Shown here: positions 46,739-54,490 of the stretch, in pieces
Layout of the letters: each line of letters opens with the position of its first letter
Position numbering within the stretch: position 1 is the stretch's first letter
Origin: Porphyrobacter sp. TH134
Lineage (GTDB): Bacteria; Pseudomonadota; Alphaproteobacteria; Sphingomonadales; Sphingomonadaceae
DNA length: 64,000 nt
Reading direction: 5' to 3'
NCBI RefSeq assembly: GCF_002855495.1
Contig: NZ_PKRO01000011.1
Coordinates: 18,846 to 82,845, forward strand
Notes under the pieces: generated by a model
Told to the model about the DNA's origin: nothing
Databases searched by the model: none
What the model saw: only the letters and a program-made list of their open reading frames with translations
Position numbers and translations under genes: made by a program

Positions 46739-47612
46739 TATCCGCGCGGATGGCGTTGATCCCGGCCATGAACGCGCTGTGGCTGTCTACCAACACGCCG
46801 CTCGCGCCGAGCACGTCGAGAGCGGTCAGATAAAGCGCACCCAGCGCTGGATCGGCGAGGACATGAACCCGTGCGCCCGGGGCAACGCGCTGCGCCGCGT
46901 CCGCGCCGATCAGCAGCCCGCTTACATAGCTGGCCTGATCGGTCCGTTCCCGCTCGCCCAGCACCAGCGCCGCCCGCGCCCCGAACAGTGCTGACAGCAG
47001 ATCGCCCTCACGCCCACGCAGGACCCCATCGCGAAATGCGGGGCCATCCTGCACCGGCAGATCAAGCCCATCGGCGAGCAGACCGCCCTTGCCCAGCATA
47101 GCAAACACCTCGCCGACCACCGCAGTCGTGAAATCGGTGATCGCACCGCCCTTCATGACCGCCCATTTGGCATGGGTCCCGGGCTGGCACAGCAGGCTGT
47201 CTGCGGGCACCAGGCCAGCTGCGCAGGCACCAAGGAACTGCACTTCCTCGCCGCGCATGACATCGCAGCGCCCGCCTTGCCGCGACACGCCGGGAATGAT
47301 GGCGGTGCGCCCCGGCTCGACCCAGCATAGTGCGGCTGCAAGCCCGGCAAGGCTGGCGGGGGCCACAGCAGTGACCGGCACGTAGCCAGCATCCGTCCAG
47401 CCGCGGTTCGATCCGGCCATGCCCGCGATCAGCACCGGCACATCGCCAAACCGCGCCCGCAGCATCGCCACTTCGCCTGCAAAATCGCGCCCGGCCATGG
47501 CCAGTACCCCCAGCGCGTCCCGCTCGGTTTCGACCACGGCTCCCGCCGAATCAAGCGCAAACACGCGGCGGTTGGTCGACCCCCAATCGATGGCGAGCGA
47601 AGCTATTGTCAT
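46716..47612 (-). CDS. dgoK: 2-dehydro-3-deoxygalactonokinase
   Basis: This encodes 298 residues from the ATG at 47612 (AAAGG upstream). The first ATP-binding segment of the sugar-kinase fold is LAIDWGSTNRRVFALD. GMAGSNRGW, QPGTHAKWAVMKGGAITDF and the C-terminal ADP-binding region follow. It phosphorylates 2-keto-3-deoxygalactonate to KDPGal, the substrate of the DgoA encoded at 28396-29025. It is separated from the other pathway genes by about 15 kb of transport and hydrolase genes but sits beside the GntR regulator, so it probably belongs to the same regulon. Confidence 0.92.
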   Translation of the reverse strand: MTIASLAIDWGSTNRRVFALDSAGAVVETERDALGVLAMAGRDFAGEVAMLRARFGDVPVLIAGMAGSNRGWTDAGYVPVTAVAPASLAGLAAALCWVEPGRTAIIPGVSRQGGRCDVMRGEEVQFLGACAAGLVPADSLLCQPGTHAKWAVMKGGAITDFTTAVVGEVFAMLGKGGLLADGLDLPVQDGPAFRDGVLRGREGDLLSALFGARAALVLGERERTDQASYVSGLLIGADAAQRVAPGARVHVLADPALGALYLTALDVLGASGVLVDSHSAFMAGINAIRADITLGAAA

Positions 47613-47792
47613 GGCGGAACCTTTGCGATGCGCGCGATTTGCGCTACGAGTATTGATCCATCGGTTGAACAAATTCGCTCGGCAATCTAGTCTTTTTTAT
47701 CTGCTTTATCCGAACAGGAGCATCCCAACATCGTCACCGCAGCCACTCCAGTTAGCATACGCACCGGGCTGGGCCGCAATCTCACCTATGGC

Positions 47793-48473
47793 ATGCTCGA
47801 TGCGCTGGGCCGTGCCATCGTGATCGGGGTTTACGATGCCCAGCCGTTTCCGACCGAAGCCGAGCTGGCCCGGCAATATGGTGTCAGCCGCTCGGTGACG
47901 CGCGAGGCGGTAAAAATGCTCACTGCCAAAGGGCTGCTGAGCGCGCGGCCGCGCCAGGGCACCATCGTCCAGGCAGCATCCAGCTGGAACCTGTTCGACA
48001 CCGATGTTCTTCACTGGCTGCTTGAACGCAAGTTCTCGGTCGACCTGCTGCGCCAGTTCAATGAACTGCGCATTGGCATTGAACCCGAAGCCGCAGCGCT
48101 CGCCGCCGCCGGCTCAACCCCCGCTGAACAATCTGCGATTGCCATGGGACTTGCCCGAATGGTCGCCGCCGAAGAGGGCAACGACGACCCGCTCGAAGCC
48201 GACATCGCGTTTCACATCGCGGTGCTCGAGGCATCGCGCAATCCGTTCTACAATCAGTTCCGCGATATGGTCGCGACCGCGCTGCGCACCTCCATTCGCT
48301 TCACCAATCGCATCAAGGGCCGGTCCGCCAGTGTGGAGGATCACCGCGCAGTCCATACCGCCATCGTCGCGGGTGATGTGGCAGGGGCGCGAACCGCGAT
48401 GAAGCGGATTATCGGCGATGTCCTCGAACTGATCGACGATGCCCCAACGACCGACAGGGCCAGCAGCGTCTGA
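47793..48473 (+). CDS. GntR-family (FadR/FCD subfamily) regulator, probable regulator of the galactoside locus
   Basis: The winged helix (FPTEAELARQYGVSRSVTREAVKMLTAKGLLSARPRQGTIVQ) is followed by an all-helical FCD domain. The FCD metal ligands are plausible in DIAFHIAVLEAS and HRAVHTAIVAGD. From the first ATG the protein has 226 residues. The frame is open back to 47691, and the upstream codons (e.g. RTGLGRNLTYG) look like the normal N-terminal segment of this family, yet no ATG, GTG or TTG lies there. An AGGAG at 47716-47720 followed nine bases later by ATC (47730) could be a rare start. It is divergent from dgoK. In homologous loci such proteins repress galactonate genes. Confidence 0.88.
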   Translation: MLDALGRAIVIGVYDAQPFPTEAELARQYGVSRSVTREAVKMLTAKGLLSARPRQGTIVQAASSWNLFDTDVLHWLLERKFSVDLLRQFNELRIGIEPEAAALAAAGSTPAEQSAIAMGLARMVAAEEGNDDPLEADIAFHIAVLEASRNPFYNQFRDMVATALRTSIRFTNRIKGRSASVEDHRAVHTAIVAGDVAGARTAMKRIIGDVLELIDDAPTTDRASSV

Positions 48474-48495
48474 AAGCCTCACCGGCAGCGCGATA

Positions 48496-49860
48496 TCATT
48501 GCGTCGCAGGCTGGCCGATCTTCATTTCCAGCCCCAGGGCCCAGCGGCGTTGAAAGCCGCGCCAGTGCCCGGGCTCGCTGGCGCTCGCCGGAGTGCCGCC
48601 CACATTCTGCAACGGTGCAAGCGGCCATTGCCCATCGCCTGCAACTTGCGGGGTCACATCAAGGTAAGCCCGTTTGCCTTCGTCGCGCTTGAGGTGAAGA
48701 TCGAGAAACGCCGTGATGAAATGCTGATTGATCGCGTTGATCCGCTCCGTGCGCCAGACCGGCTCGGCAAAGTATTCGCGAGTCGAAAAATCGCCATCAG
48801 CTTCGGGCGGTGGCGGATTGCCGCCAATGTTGTGCCTCGCATTCTGGAACAGCAGGAAATGCCGCTGATTGCGCATCATGCCCTCGAATATCCAGCTCAC
48901 GCCGTTTTTGGTATCGACCACATCGTCATGCTCGCCGCCGATGATCAGCAGCGGTTTGGCATAGGCGGCCAGCGCCGGCTGTGACCATACCCGGGTGGCC
49001 GGACTTCCGCCAAACGGTGCCAGCGCCACGACCCCCTTGATCCGCTCTGCAATCGGCTTGCCCGATGCCTGGCTCTCAAGGATCGCGGACTGCGCGGGCG
49101 CGGGAAGCTGAGCCATCACCGGGCTCGCCATATCATAATCAAGCCCGGACGCGCCCAGCACCCCGAAGCCGCCCATCGAATATCCCACCAGGCCGATATT
49201 GCCGGCATCCATGACGCTGCCAATCGGATCGCTCGCGTCCGCCGCCCGGCTCGTCAAAGCTGTGATCACAGCACGTATATCAGCCGCGCGATTGATCAGG
49301 ACATTACCGAAGGAAACCGGAAACTCGGCCGGGTCCGACACGCGCTGATCTGCATGATCAATCGCGACAACGACATAGCCTTTGGTCGCAAGATTTTCCG
49401 AAAGCCAAGTCATAAAGGTGTCCCACCCGCCATACCCGTGGGACACAACAACCAGCGGAAACCGCTGTGCCTTTATCGGCAGCGCGCCTTCGGCGGCGAG
49501 GCTGGGGATGATGAATTGTTCGCCTGCGCCGCCGCGCTTTGGCAAGGCATGCCCGAACGCGGTTCGCGGCGCATGGGCGGCCGCGTCTGAAGGATACCAG
49601 ATCCGGGCCTTGATGGTCCTCACCCCCCGCGAAACACCGGTGCTTGCCAGCAGCACCCGGTCTGGTGCGTCAATCGCCAGCATTTGCGTGCCGACCGCAA
49701 AAGACCCAAGAGCCGCCAGCGCCGGGGCATCAGGCGCTGGAACTGCATAAGGCAGCCGGGCGGGCGGATTTGATTGCGCGAGTTCTTCAGGCCGATCGCC
49801 AGCCGACAGCGGCAACGCAACACACATGCTGAACAAAAAGGTCAATCGGCGCAATTTCAT
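48496..49860 (-). CDS. Secreted alpha/beta-hydrolase (PAF-acetylhydrolase/dienelactone-hydrolase-like)
   Basis: This 454-residue protein has a signal peptide (FLFSMCVALPLSAG). The alpha/beta-hydrolase fold shows VVVSHGYGGWDTF (oxyanion hole) and GLVGYSMGGFG (nucleophile elbow Ser). Probable acid and base residues are Asp in GGEHDDVVD and His in NARHNIGG. IKARIWYPSD is typical of the platelet-activating-factor-acetylhydrolase-like esterase group. The substrate is unknown; deacetylation of polysaccharide fragments is one option given the neighbours. It is convergent with the GntR gene, 22 bp apart. Confidence 0.8.
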   Translation of the reverse strand: MKLRRLTFLFSMCVALPLSAGDRPEELAQSNPPARLPYAVPAPDAPALAALGSFAVGTQMLAIDAPDRVLLASTGVSRGVRTIKARIWYPSDAAAHAPRTAFGHALPKRGGAGEQFIIPSLAAEGALPIKAQRFPLVVVSHGYGGWDTFMTWLSENLATKGYVVVAIDHADQRVSDPAEFPVSFGNVLINRAADIRAVITALTSRAADASDPIGSVMDAGNIGLVGYSMGGFGVLGASGLDYDMASPVMAQLPAPAQSAILESQASGKPIAERIKGVVALAPFGGSPATRVWSQPALAAYAKPLLIIGGEHDDVVDTKNGVSWIFEGMMRNQRHFLLFQNARHNIGGNPPPPEADGDFSTREYFAEPVWRTERINAINQHFITAFLDLHLKRDEGKRAYLDVTPQVAGDGQWPLAPLQNVGGTPASASEPGHWRGFQRRWALGLEMKIGQPATQ

Positions 49861-50165
49861 ATCGTTTTCATATTCCCCATCAACGCCTTATTGCCTCGCC
49901 TGCGCATCAGACATTGGACCTTGCGAACGTGGCCCGTAATGCATGTGTGGATGATGCTTGCAGTGCAAGCGCAATTATTGCGCGGTTGTGTCCGCCAGAT
50001 CGTCCCTTCCGAACTTCTGTGCGTGCCCGTAGTAACCCAGCGCATCGCGGCCACCCCAATTCATCGACCCGGTGGCCAGCGCGCTCCCTCACCTTGAAGT
50101 CGAGGCTGGAGCCCAACCAGCACATTTAGTGTCGCATTGGCGTCGACCAGTGCAATAATCTGCCA
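49861..50165. other. Intergenic stretch with no supportable gene
   Basis: No reading frame here resembles a protein on either strand. It separates the secreted hydrolase gene from the truncated MFS gene and presumably contains both divergent promoters. No tRNA or clear repeat was seen. Confidence 0.5.
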
Positions 50166-50285
50166 ATGACGGTTAAAAGCGCACACAGGCTGGCTGCCGT
50201 CGCATTCATCGTGGTTGTGGGCGTGCAGGGAATCGGACTGATCCTGCCCGTCATGCCGCGTCTGATCGGGGACATCGGCGAAGCT
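50166..50285 (+). pseudogene. N-terminal remnant of an MFS transporter gene
   Basis: The frame reads MTVKSAHRLAAVAFIVVVGV and then QGIGLILPVMPRLIGDIGEAV. This is the first membrane helix and helix-1/2 loop of a Tet/Bcr-type major facilitator efflux pump (the IPVMP-like motif). After about 40 codons the similarity stops; the frame continues only with unrelated residues to a stop at 50366. The remaining roughly 350 codons are missing. The break lies just before the tRNA-like fragment at 50351, so deletion or insertion linked to island integration is the likely cause. Confidence 0.6.
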
Positions 50286-50350
50286 GTGCTCTGCGAAAAC
50301 CCTTTCCGCCGGGCTTCCCCCTGTAGCGTACCAATCAACTCGGTAGGGGT

Positions 50351-50378
50351 TGGTGGACAGGGCTAGAATCGAACCATC
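50351..50378 (-). other. tRNA 3'-end fragment (tRNA-Tyr-like), probable island attachment site
   Basis: Read on the minus strand: a T-stem strand GATGG, the loop TTCGATT, CTAGC, the acceptor strand CCTGTCC, discriminator A and a terminal CCA. No D arm, anticodon arm or 5' acceptor strand precedes it, so it is only the 3' part of a tRNA. A CCTGTCC acceptor with A73 is what I remember for alphaproteobacterial tRNA-Tyr. One T-stem pair is mismatched, consistent with a non-functional copy. Such 28-nt 3' copies are the usual distal att repeat of an integrated island. Confidence 0.7.
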
Positions 50379-50732
50379 GAAATAACGATTTGATATCAAT
50401 CCTGTTATTGGGGTCGGAAAAAAGCCACCCCCACACTCTCCCCCACATTTTCGTAAATCTAACCGCCGTTCGATACTTCGTTTGGGGGGGAAGGCTTGGA
50501 AAATGGGCGGTCTGCAAACCGTCCAGCTGATGCATTTCCCGCGCTGGCAATCTGATGGCGACTCACGCATCACCGCAGCAGCCCAGAGGAACAGATGAGC
50601 CCTCACCCTTCGCTCTGTCTGCCTAGCACTTTATCACCGACCGGCCAATGCTCGTCGGCTATCGGCCAAAGTAGGTCGTTCATTTGAACTGTGGCGAGGT
50701 CTGGTGTTGAAGAAAGCCGTCGATAAGAAAAC
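50379..50732. other. Non-coding stretch at the island edge
   Basis: No gene is supportable here. It contains two direct repeats CCCCCAC at 50426-50432 and 50440-50446, and a G7 run near 50484-50490. Short direct repeats next to an att core are typical integrase arm sites, but no integrase gene is present in the window. The unknown 507-codon frame begins right after it. Confidence 0.4.
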
Positions 50733-52256
50733 GTGGCTAAGTCGGTTCGATCCCTCGTAGACGACGGCAAGGACCGGCATCATAACGTCCGCATGGACGA
50801 AATCTCATCTACTCGATTCAATGCGATCGCTGGATACGCCCGGGCACCGCACGCCGTTCTGATATGCGAAGAGCTTGCCTACTTCGAACTCGACGCCGGT
50901 CGGATCGTCGGCATGGTCGTCCGAGACCGGACCGATGGCGACTATTTTGGGATGATCTTCGCGCCCGACCGCAATCTTCGCTTCCGTAACGTCATGGTCT
51001 CCGGCTTCTACGACGATCCGCAGGAGGCATTCCAAGCTTTCGCTGAGGAAATGCGGGCGGCCGCAGATGCGCCTGCTGAGGATCACCATCAGGCCGATGA
51101 GGTCGGCGACCCCGTCGACTTCTTCACGCCGGTCCACCCGCACGAACGCCTCCATCCAGACTTCGTGAGCCTCATCACCGAGGAGGCCAACTCGCCTGCC
51201 CGCGACATTATCGAGAAGATGATGCGATGGTATGACGACGTGGACGGCAACTTCATCGAGCAGTTCCAGACCACCGGCTTCGATCAGCGGATCTGGGAAC
51301 TTTATCTGTTCGCCACCCTCGTCGAACTGGGATACGTCTTCGACCGATCCCAGCCCATGCCGGACTACGTATGCACCGGACTGGCGGGTAGCTTCTCAAC
51401 GGAGGCCGTGACGGTCGGGCCTACCCGTGACGGAGGGAAGGTCGTGCCGCCTCCACCGCGCGACACCGCCGAGCAGCAGACCGCCTACCTGCAGCAATAC
51501 ATGCCGATCAAGTTCGGCAGCGCGCTCTTCACCAAGATGAAGAAGCGCTACTGGGAGAGGCCGCACGTCGCGGCGAACCCATTCGTCCTCGCCATCGCCG
51601 ACTTCTCCTCGCCGGGATCAATGGTGACGACGTCATCGGCACTCGAGCGCTACCTGTTCGGCTACGAGCACGCGGGGGCGAAGGACGCCGATGGAAGACT
51701 GAGGATCGTGCCCACGCGCGTAGAGCAGCATGCCTTCGGTGAGAAAGTCATCCCCTCCGGGTTCTTCCGCACGAATGACTCCGAGAACGTCAGCGCGGTC
51801 GTGTCAACGACAGCCGGCACCATCTCAAAGTTCAATCGGATGGGTGTGCTCGCCGGCTTCGGCACCGGCCGCGTCGTCCTCGTCAGAGAAGGCACACAGC
51901 CCGACAGCGACCCGAACGCAACCGAGCCGCTCCACTTTCGCTCCCTCGTCAACGCTCCCAGCTACGACGAACGTTGGGTGGATGGGCTGAACGTCTACCA
52001 CAATCCCAATGCAGCGATGCCGTTCGAACGCCGCCTCCTTCCTGGCGCGGCACATCACTTCTGCGACGCGGAGGGGCAGGTCACGAGCGAGCTGCCCGCC
52101 TTTCATCCCTTTGCCTCGATCACCAACCATTACGCACCCGTTGACGTCTCGGCGTTCGTCGAGAAATGGGGCGATTGCGCCCATCTCATATTGTCTGACG
52201 GACAATGGGTCGACAGCCGGGAATTCCGGCGAGCCCAAGCCACGAGCAGCGGATAG
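50733..52256 (+). CDS. Protein of unknown function, first gene of the island
   Basis: This long, well-formed frame encodes 507 residues from a GTG at 50733; the ATG at 50793 (487 residues) is an equally good start, and neither has a strong ribosome-binding site. No signal peptide or membrane helix is seen. Features include an acidic N-terminal domain (ICEELAYFELDAGRIVGMVVRDRTDGDYFGMIF), a helical stretch with ARDIIEKMMRWYDDVDGNFIEQFQTTGFDQRIWELYLFATLVELGY, and HVAANPFVLAIADF. That central part (about residues 190-310) reads like the helical and core part of a nuclease-type domain, but I cannot name it. It precedes two HNH nuclease genes. Confidence 0.75.
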   Translation: MAKSVRSLVDDGKDRHHNVRMDEISSTRFNAIAGYARAPHAVLICEELAYFELDAGRIVGMVVRDRTDGDYFGMIFAPDRNLRFRNVMVSGFYDDPQEAFQAFAEEMRAAADAPAEDHHQADEVGDPVDFFTPVHPHERLHPDFVSLITEEANSPARDIIEKMMRWYDDVDGNFIEQFQTTGFDQRIWELYLFATLVELGYVFDRSQPMPDYVCTGLAGSFSTEAVTVGPTRDGGKVVPPPPRDTAEQQTAYLQQYMPIKFGSALFTKMKKRYWERPHVAANPFVLAIADFSSPGSMVTTSSALERYLFGYEHAGAKDADGRLRIVPTRVEQHAFGEKVIPSGFFRTNDSENVSAVVSTTAGTISKFNRMGVLAGFGTGRVVLVREGTQPDSDPNATEPLHFRSLVNAPSYDERWVDGLNVYHNPNAAMPFERRLLPGAAHHFCDAEGQVTSELPAFHPFASITNHYAPVDVSAFVEKWGDCAHLILSDGQWVDSREFRRAQATSSG

Positions 52257-52359
52257 GCCGCCCGCCTCGGCTACGACGTCGTAAAACTGAGGCTAGACAA
52301 GGCCGACAATCGCTTTCGCACTCTTGCTCTCGACGGGCAAAACAGGGAAGTTGTTCAGC

Positions 52360-53277
52360 GTGGTCAGTCTTTATGTCGCTATCACCGATCGCAGTTGGTT
52401 CGAGCTGCTCAGTCAGGAACGGCCCGATGAGGTCAATTTCTGGCAGCCGAGCGGCACGCGCAATTTTGGGGCGATCTCGGTCGGCGAACTGTTCCTATTT
52501 AAGCTGCACGCGCCCGATGACTATATCGTCGGCGGCGGCGTTTTTAGCCATGCCTCCAACGTCCCCCTGTCGCTTGCCTGGGAAGCGTTCGGAATCAAGA
52601 ATGGCGTCACCTCTCTGCCCGAAATGCGCCGGCGCATCGCCAGGTACCGCCGCGACGACGCCCTTCTTGATCAGCGTAGCGATCCGCCGGTCGGCTGCCG
52701 TATTCTGACCCAGCCCTTTTTCTGGCCGTGCGAGCAATGGCTGCCCGTCCCTAAAAGCTTTGCGCGTAACATCGTCACCGGCAAACGCTATTCTACCGAT
52801 GATGCCGAGGGCCGCTACCTGTGGGATGGTGTCGCCGATCGGGCCGGACTGCCAGTCATCGATCGCGCGCCGGCCGAACGCTATGGCACACCACAAATGG
52901 TGCGGCCCCGGCTGGGGCAAGGAGCGTTTCGCCTTGCCGTTACCGATGCCTATGAACGGCGCTGCGCTGTTTCTGGCGAACAGACGTTACCCATTCTCGA
53001 TGCCGCCCATATCCGCAGCTATGGCGAGGGCGGCGAGCATGACCCCGCCAACGGCCTGTTGCTGCGCACCGACATTCACCGCCTGTTCGATCTCGGCTAC
53101 GTCACCGTTTCGGAGGACCACCGCTTCGAGGTCAGCCATCGATTGAAAGCCGATTTCGACAATGGCCGGCATTATTACGACTTGCATGGTGTCGAGGTGC
53201 GCGGACCTCGGCGCGGCTATGCGCCACCGTCCGCCGACATGCTCGCCTGGCACCGCGAGCGTCGCTATCTCGGATGA
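52360..53277 (+). CDS. HNH endonuclease with N-terminal PUA/EVE-like domain
   Basis: This encodes about 305 residues from a GTG at 52360; a TTG at 52324 would add 12. The N-terminal domain (about residues 1-100) begins MVSLYVAITD and contains NFWQPSG...GELFLFKLHAPDDYIVGGGVF. This resembles PUA-fold modules (EVE/ASCH/SRA type) that read modified bases. The C-terminal HNH nuclease has CAVSGEQTLPILDAAHIRSYGEGGEHDPANGLLLRTDIHRLFDLG, with the expected His, Asn and His. Such fusions are often type IV, modification-dependent restriction enzymes. It overlaps the next HNH gene by 4 bp, so the two are translationally coupled. Confidence 0.85.
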   Translation: MVSLYVAITDRSWFELLSQERPDEVNFWQPSGTRNFGAISVGELFLFKLHAPDDYIVGGGVFSHASNVPLSLAWEAFGIKNGVTSLPEMRRRIARYRRDDALLDQRSDPPVGCRILTQPFFWPCEQWLPVPKSFARNIVTGKRYSTDDAEGRYLWDGVADRAGLPVIDRAPAERYGTPQMVRPRLGQGAFRLAVTDAYERRCAVSGEQTLPILDAAHIRSYGEGGEHDPANGLLLRTDIHRLFDLGYVTVSEDHRFEVSHRLKADFDNGRHYYDLHGVEVRGPRRGYAPPSADMLAWHRERRYLG

Positions 53278-54209
53278 GCCTCGTCGACCCCGTTGACGCC
53301 GCGATGCGACAGGCCGCGATCGTCGAGCTCGAACGACGCGCGGCCGGGCGACCGCTCGACGCCGACGACCTAGCCGCGGGCTTCCGATGGCAGGGCGAGC
53401 GCATCCCGTTCGTCAATCCGCAGCGCGGCATCTTCAAGCCGAGGGTAATGCGTTATCTGCTGAGTGTCCGCACTGTGTTTCCGCGTACCGGCGCACGTGT
53501 CTGGTACGACGATCAACGCCGCGTCCATGAGCAGATCCATGCTGGCGAAGAGCTGGTCGACTATGCTTTCATGGGCAGCAATCCCGATGCCGCCGACAAT
53601 CGCTGGCTGAAGGAAGCCATGGAAGCGCAGGTACCTGTCATCTACTTCCTCGGCATTGCACCCGGCCGCTACACCGCCATCTACCCCAGTTTCATTGTCG
53701 ACTGGTCGGCATCGCAGCTAGTCGCCCGGATCGGGTTCGGCATGCCTCTGGCACCTTCCGCCAGCAAGGCCGCCATCCCGCCCGCGCCCGAGCGCCGCTA
53801 TGCCCTGCGTCTCGTCAGCCAACGCTTGCACCAGGCGACCTTCCGGGAGGCCGTGCTTGGCGCTTATGACGGGCGCTGTGCGATCTCACGACTGCCCGAA
53901 CGGCGCCTGCTCGACGCCGCGCATATTATCGCCGATGGCGACGAACTGCTCGGTCAGCCTCTGGTCGCCAATGGCCTGCCTCTGTCCAAAGTCCATCACG
54001 CCGCGTTCGACGCGAACCTCATCGGCATCGACCCCGACTATCGCATCCATGTTTCCGACGAACTTTATGCAATGAACGACGGACCCATGCTCGAGCAGGG
54101 GATCAAGGCGATGCGCGGCAAGACACTCTTGATGCCAGATCGCCTGGTCGACCGGCCCGACCGCGACCGGTTGGCTGCGCGGTTCGAGCTTTATCGGGCG
54201 GTTAACTGA
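53274..54209 (+). CDS. Second HNH endonuclease, coupled to the first
   Basis: This is a 311-residue protein. The C-terminal HNH motif is RCAISRLPERRLLDAAHIIADGDELLGQPLVANGLPLSKVHHAAFDANLIG. The N-terminal 170 residues include RGIFKPRVMRYLLSVRT, VWYDDQRRVHEQIHAGEELVDYAFMGSNPDAADN and VPVIYFLGIAPGRYTAIYP, a domain common in McrA-like restriction proteins whose ligand I cannot state. Two HNH enzymes with different sensor domains in one operon suggest restriction of differently modified invading DNA. The overlap with the upstream gene is ATGA. Confidence 0.83.
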   Translation: MSLVDPVDAAMRQAAIVELERRAAGRPLDADDLAAGFRWQGERIPFVNPQRGIFKPRVMRYLLSVRTVFPRTGARVWYDDQRRVHEQIHAGEELVDYAFMGSNPDAADNRWLKEAMEAQVPVIYFLGIAPGRYTAIYPSFIVDWSASQLVARIGFGMPLAPSASKAAIPPAPERRYALRLVSQRLHQATFREAVLGAYDGRCAISRLPERRLLDAAHIIADGDELLGQPLVANGLPLSKVHHAAFDANLIGIDPDYRIHVSDELYAMNDGPMLEQGIKAMRGKTLLMPDRLVDRPDRDRLAARFELYRAVN

Positions 54210-54283
54210 TTCAAGATGCGGTCTACGCCGATCTTCGCGCCGACCTGCGATCTTGCCTAACGCTTGCCCGTGATGGTCGCTGA

Positions 54284-54490
54284 GCCTCTCGGTCAGGAGC
54301 CGAAACGAATCGTCGCTCTCGCGAGGACAGTGTCACCGACGCTCTGGTGGCTGCGCTGCTATCGCTGCCAGGCAAACGCGTCGTGTTTCTGACCCGACCG
54401 GAACCGAAGACAGGCGAGGATTTCGATGTGGTCGTTGTCGATCCGCTATCAGGCGATGCCACCCAGTTTGCAGTAACTCAGGAGACCTGA
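54284..54490 (+). pseudogene. Possible 3' remnant of an unidentified gene
   Basis: After a TGA at 54281, one frame stays open to a TGA at 54488. Its last 50 codons look protein-like: SVTDALVAALLSLPGKRVVF, then FDVVVVDPLSGDATQF. There is no ATG in the frame, and the codons before the TGA (CLTLARDGR) also look plausible, so this may be a gene broken by a nonsense change or deletion. It overlaps the 3' end of the S24 regulator gene by 13 bp. Identity unknown. Confidence 0.3.

Noticed and set aside
50061..50606. A 181-codon minus-strand frame across the island edge
   Set aside because: It runs through the tRNA fragment and the MFS remnant and reads as unrelated low-complexity sequence.
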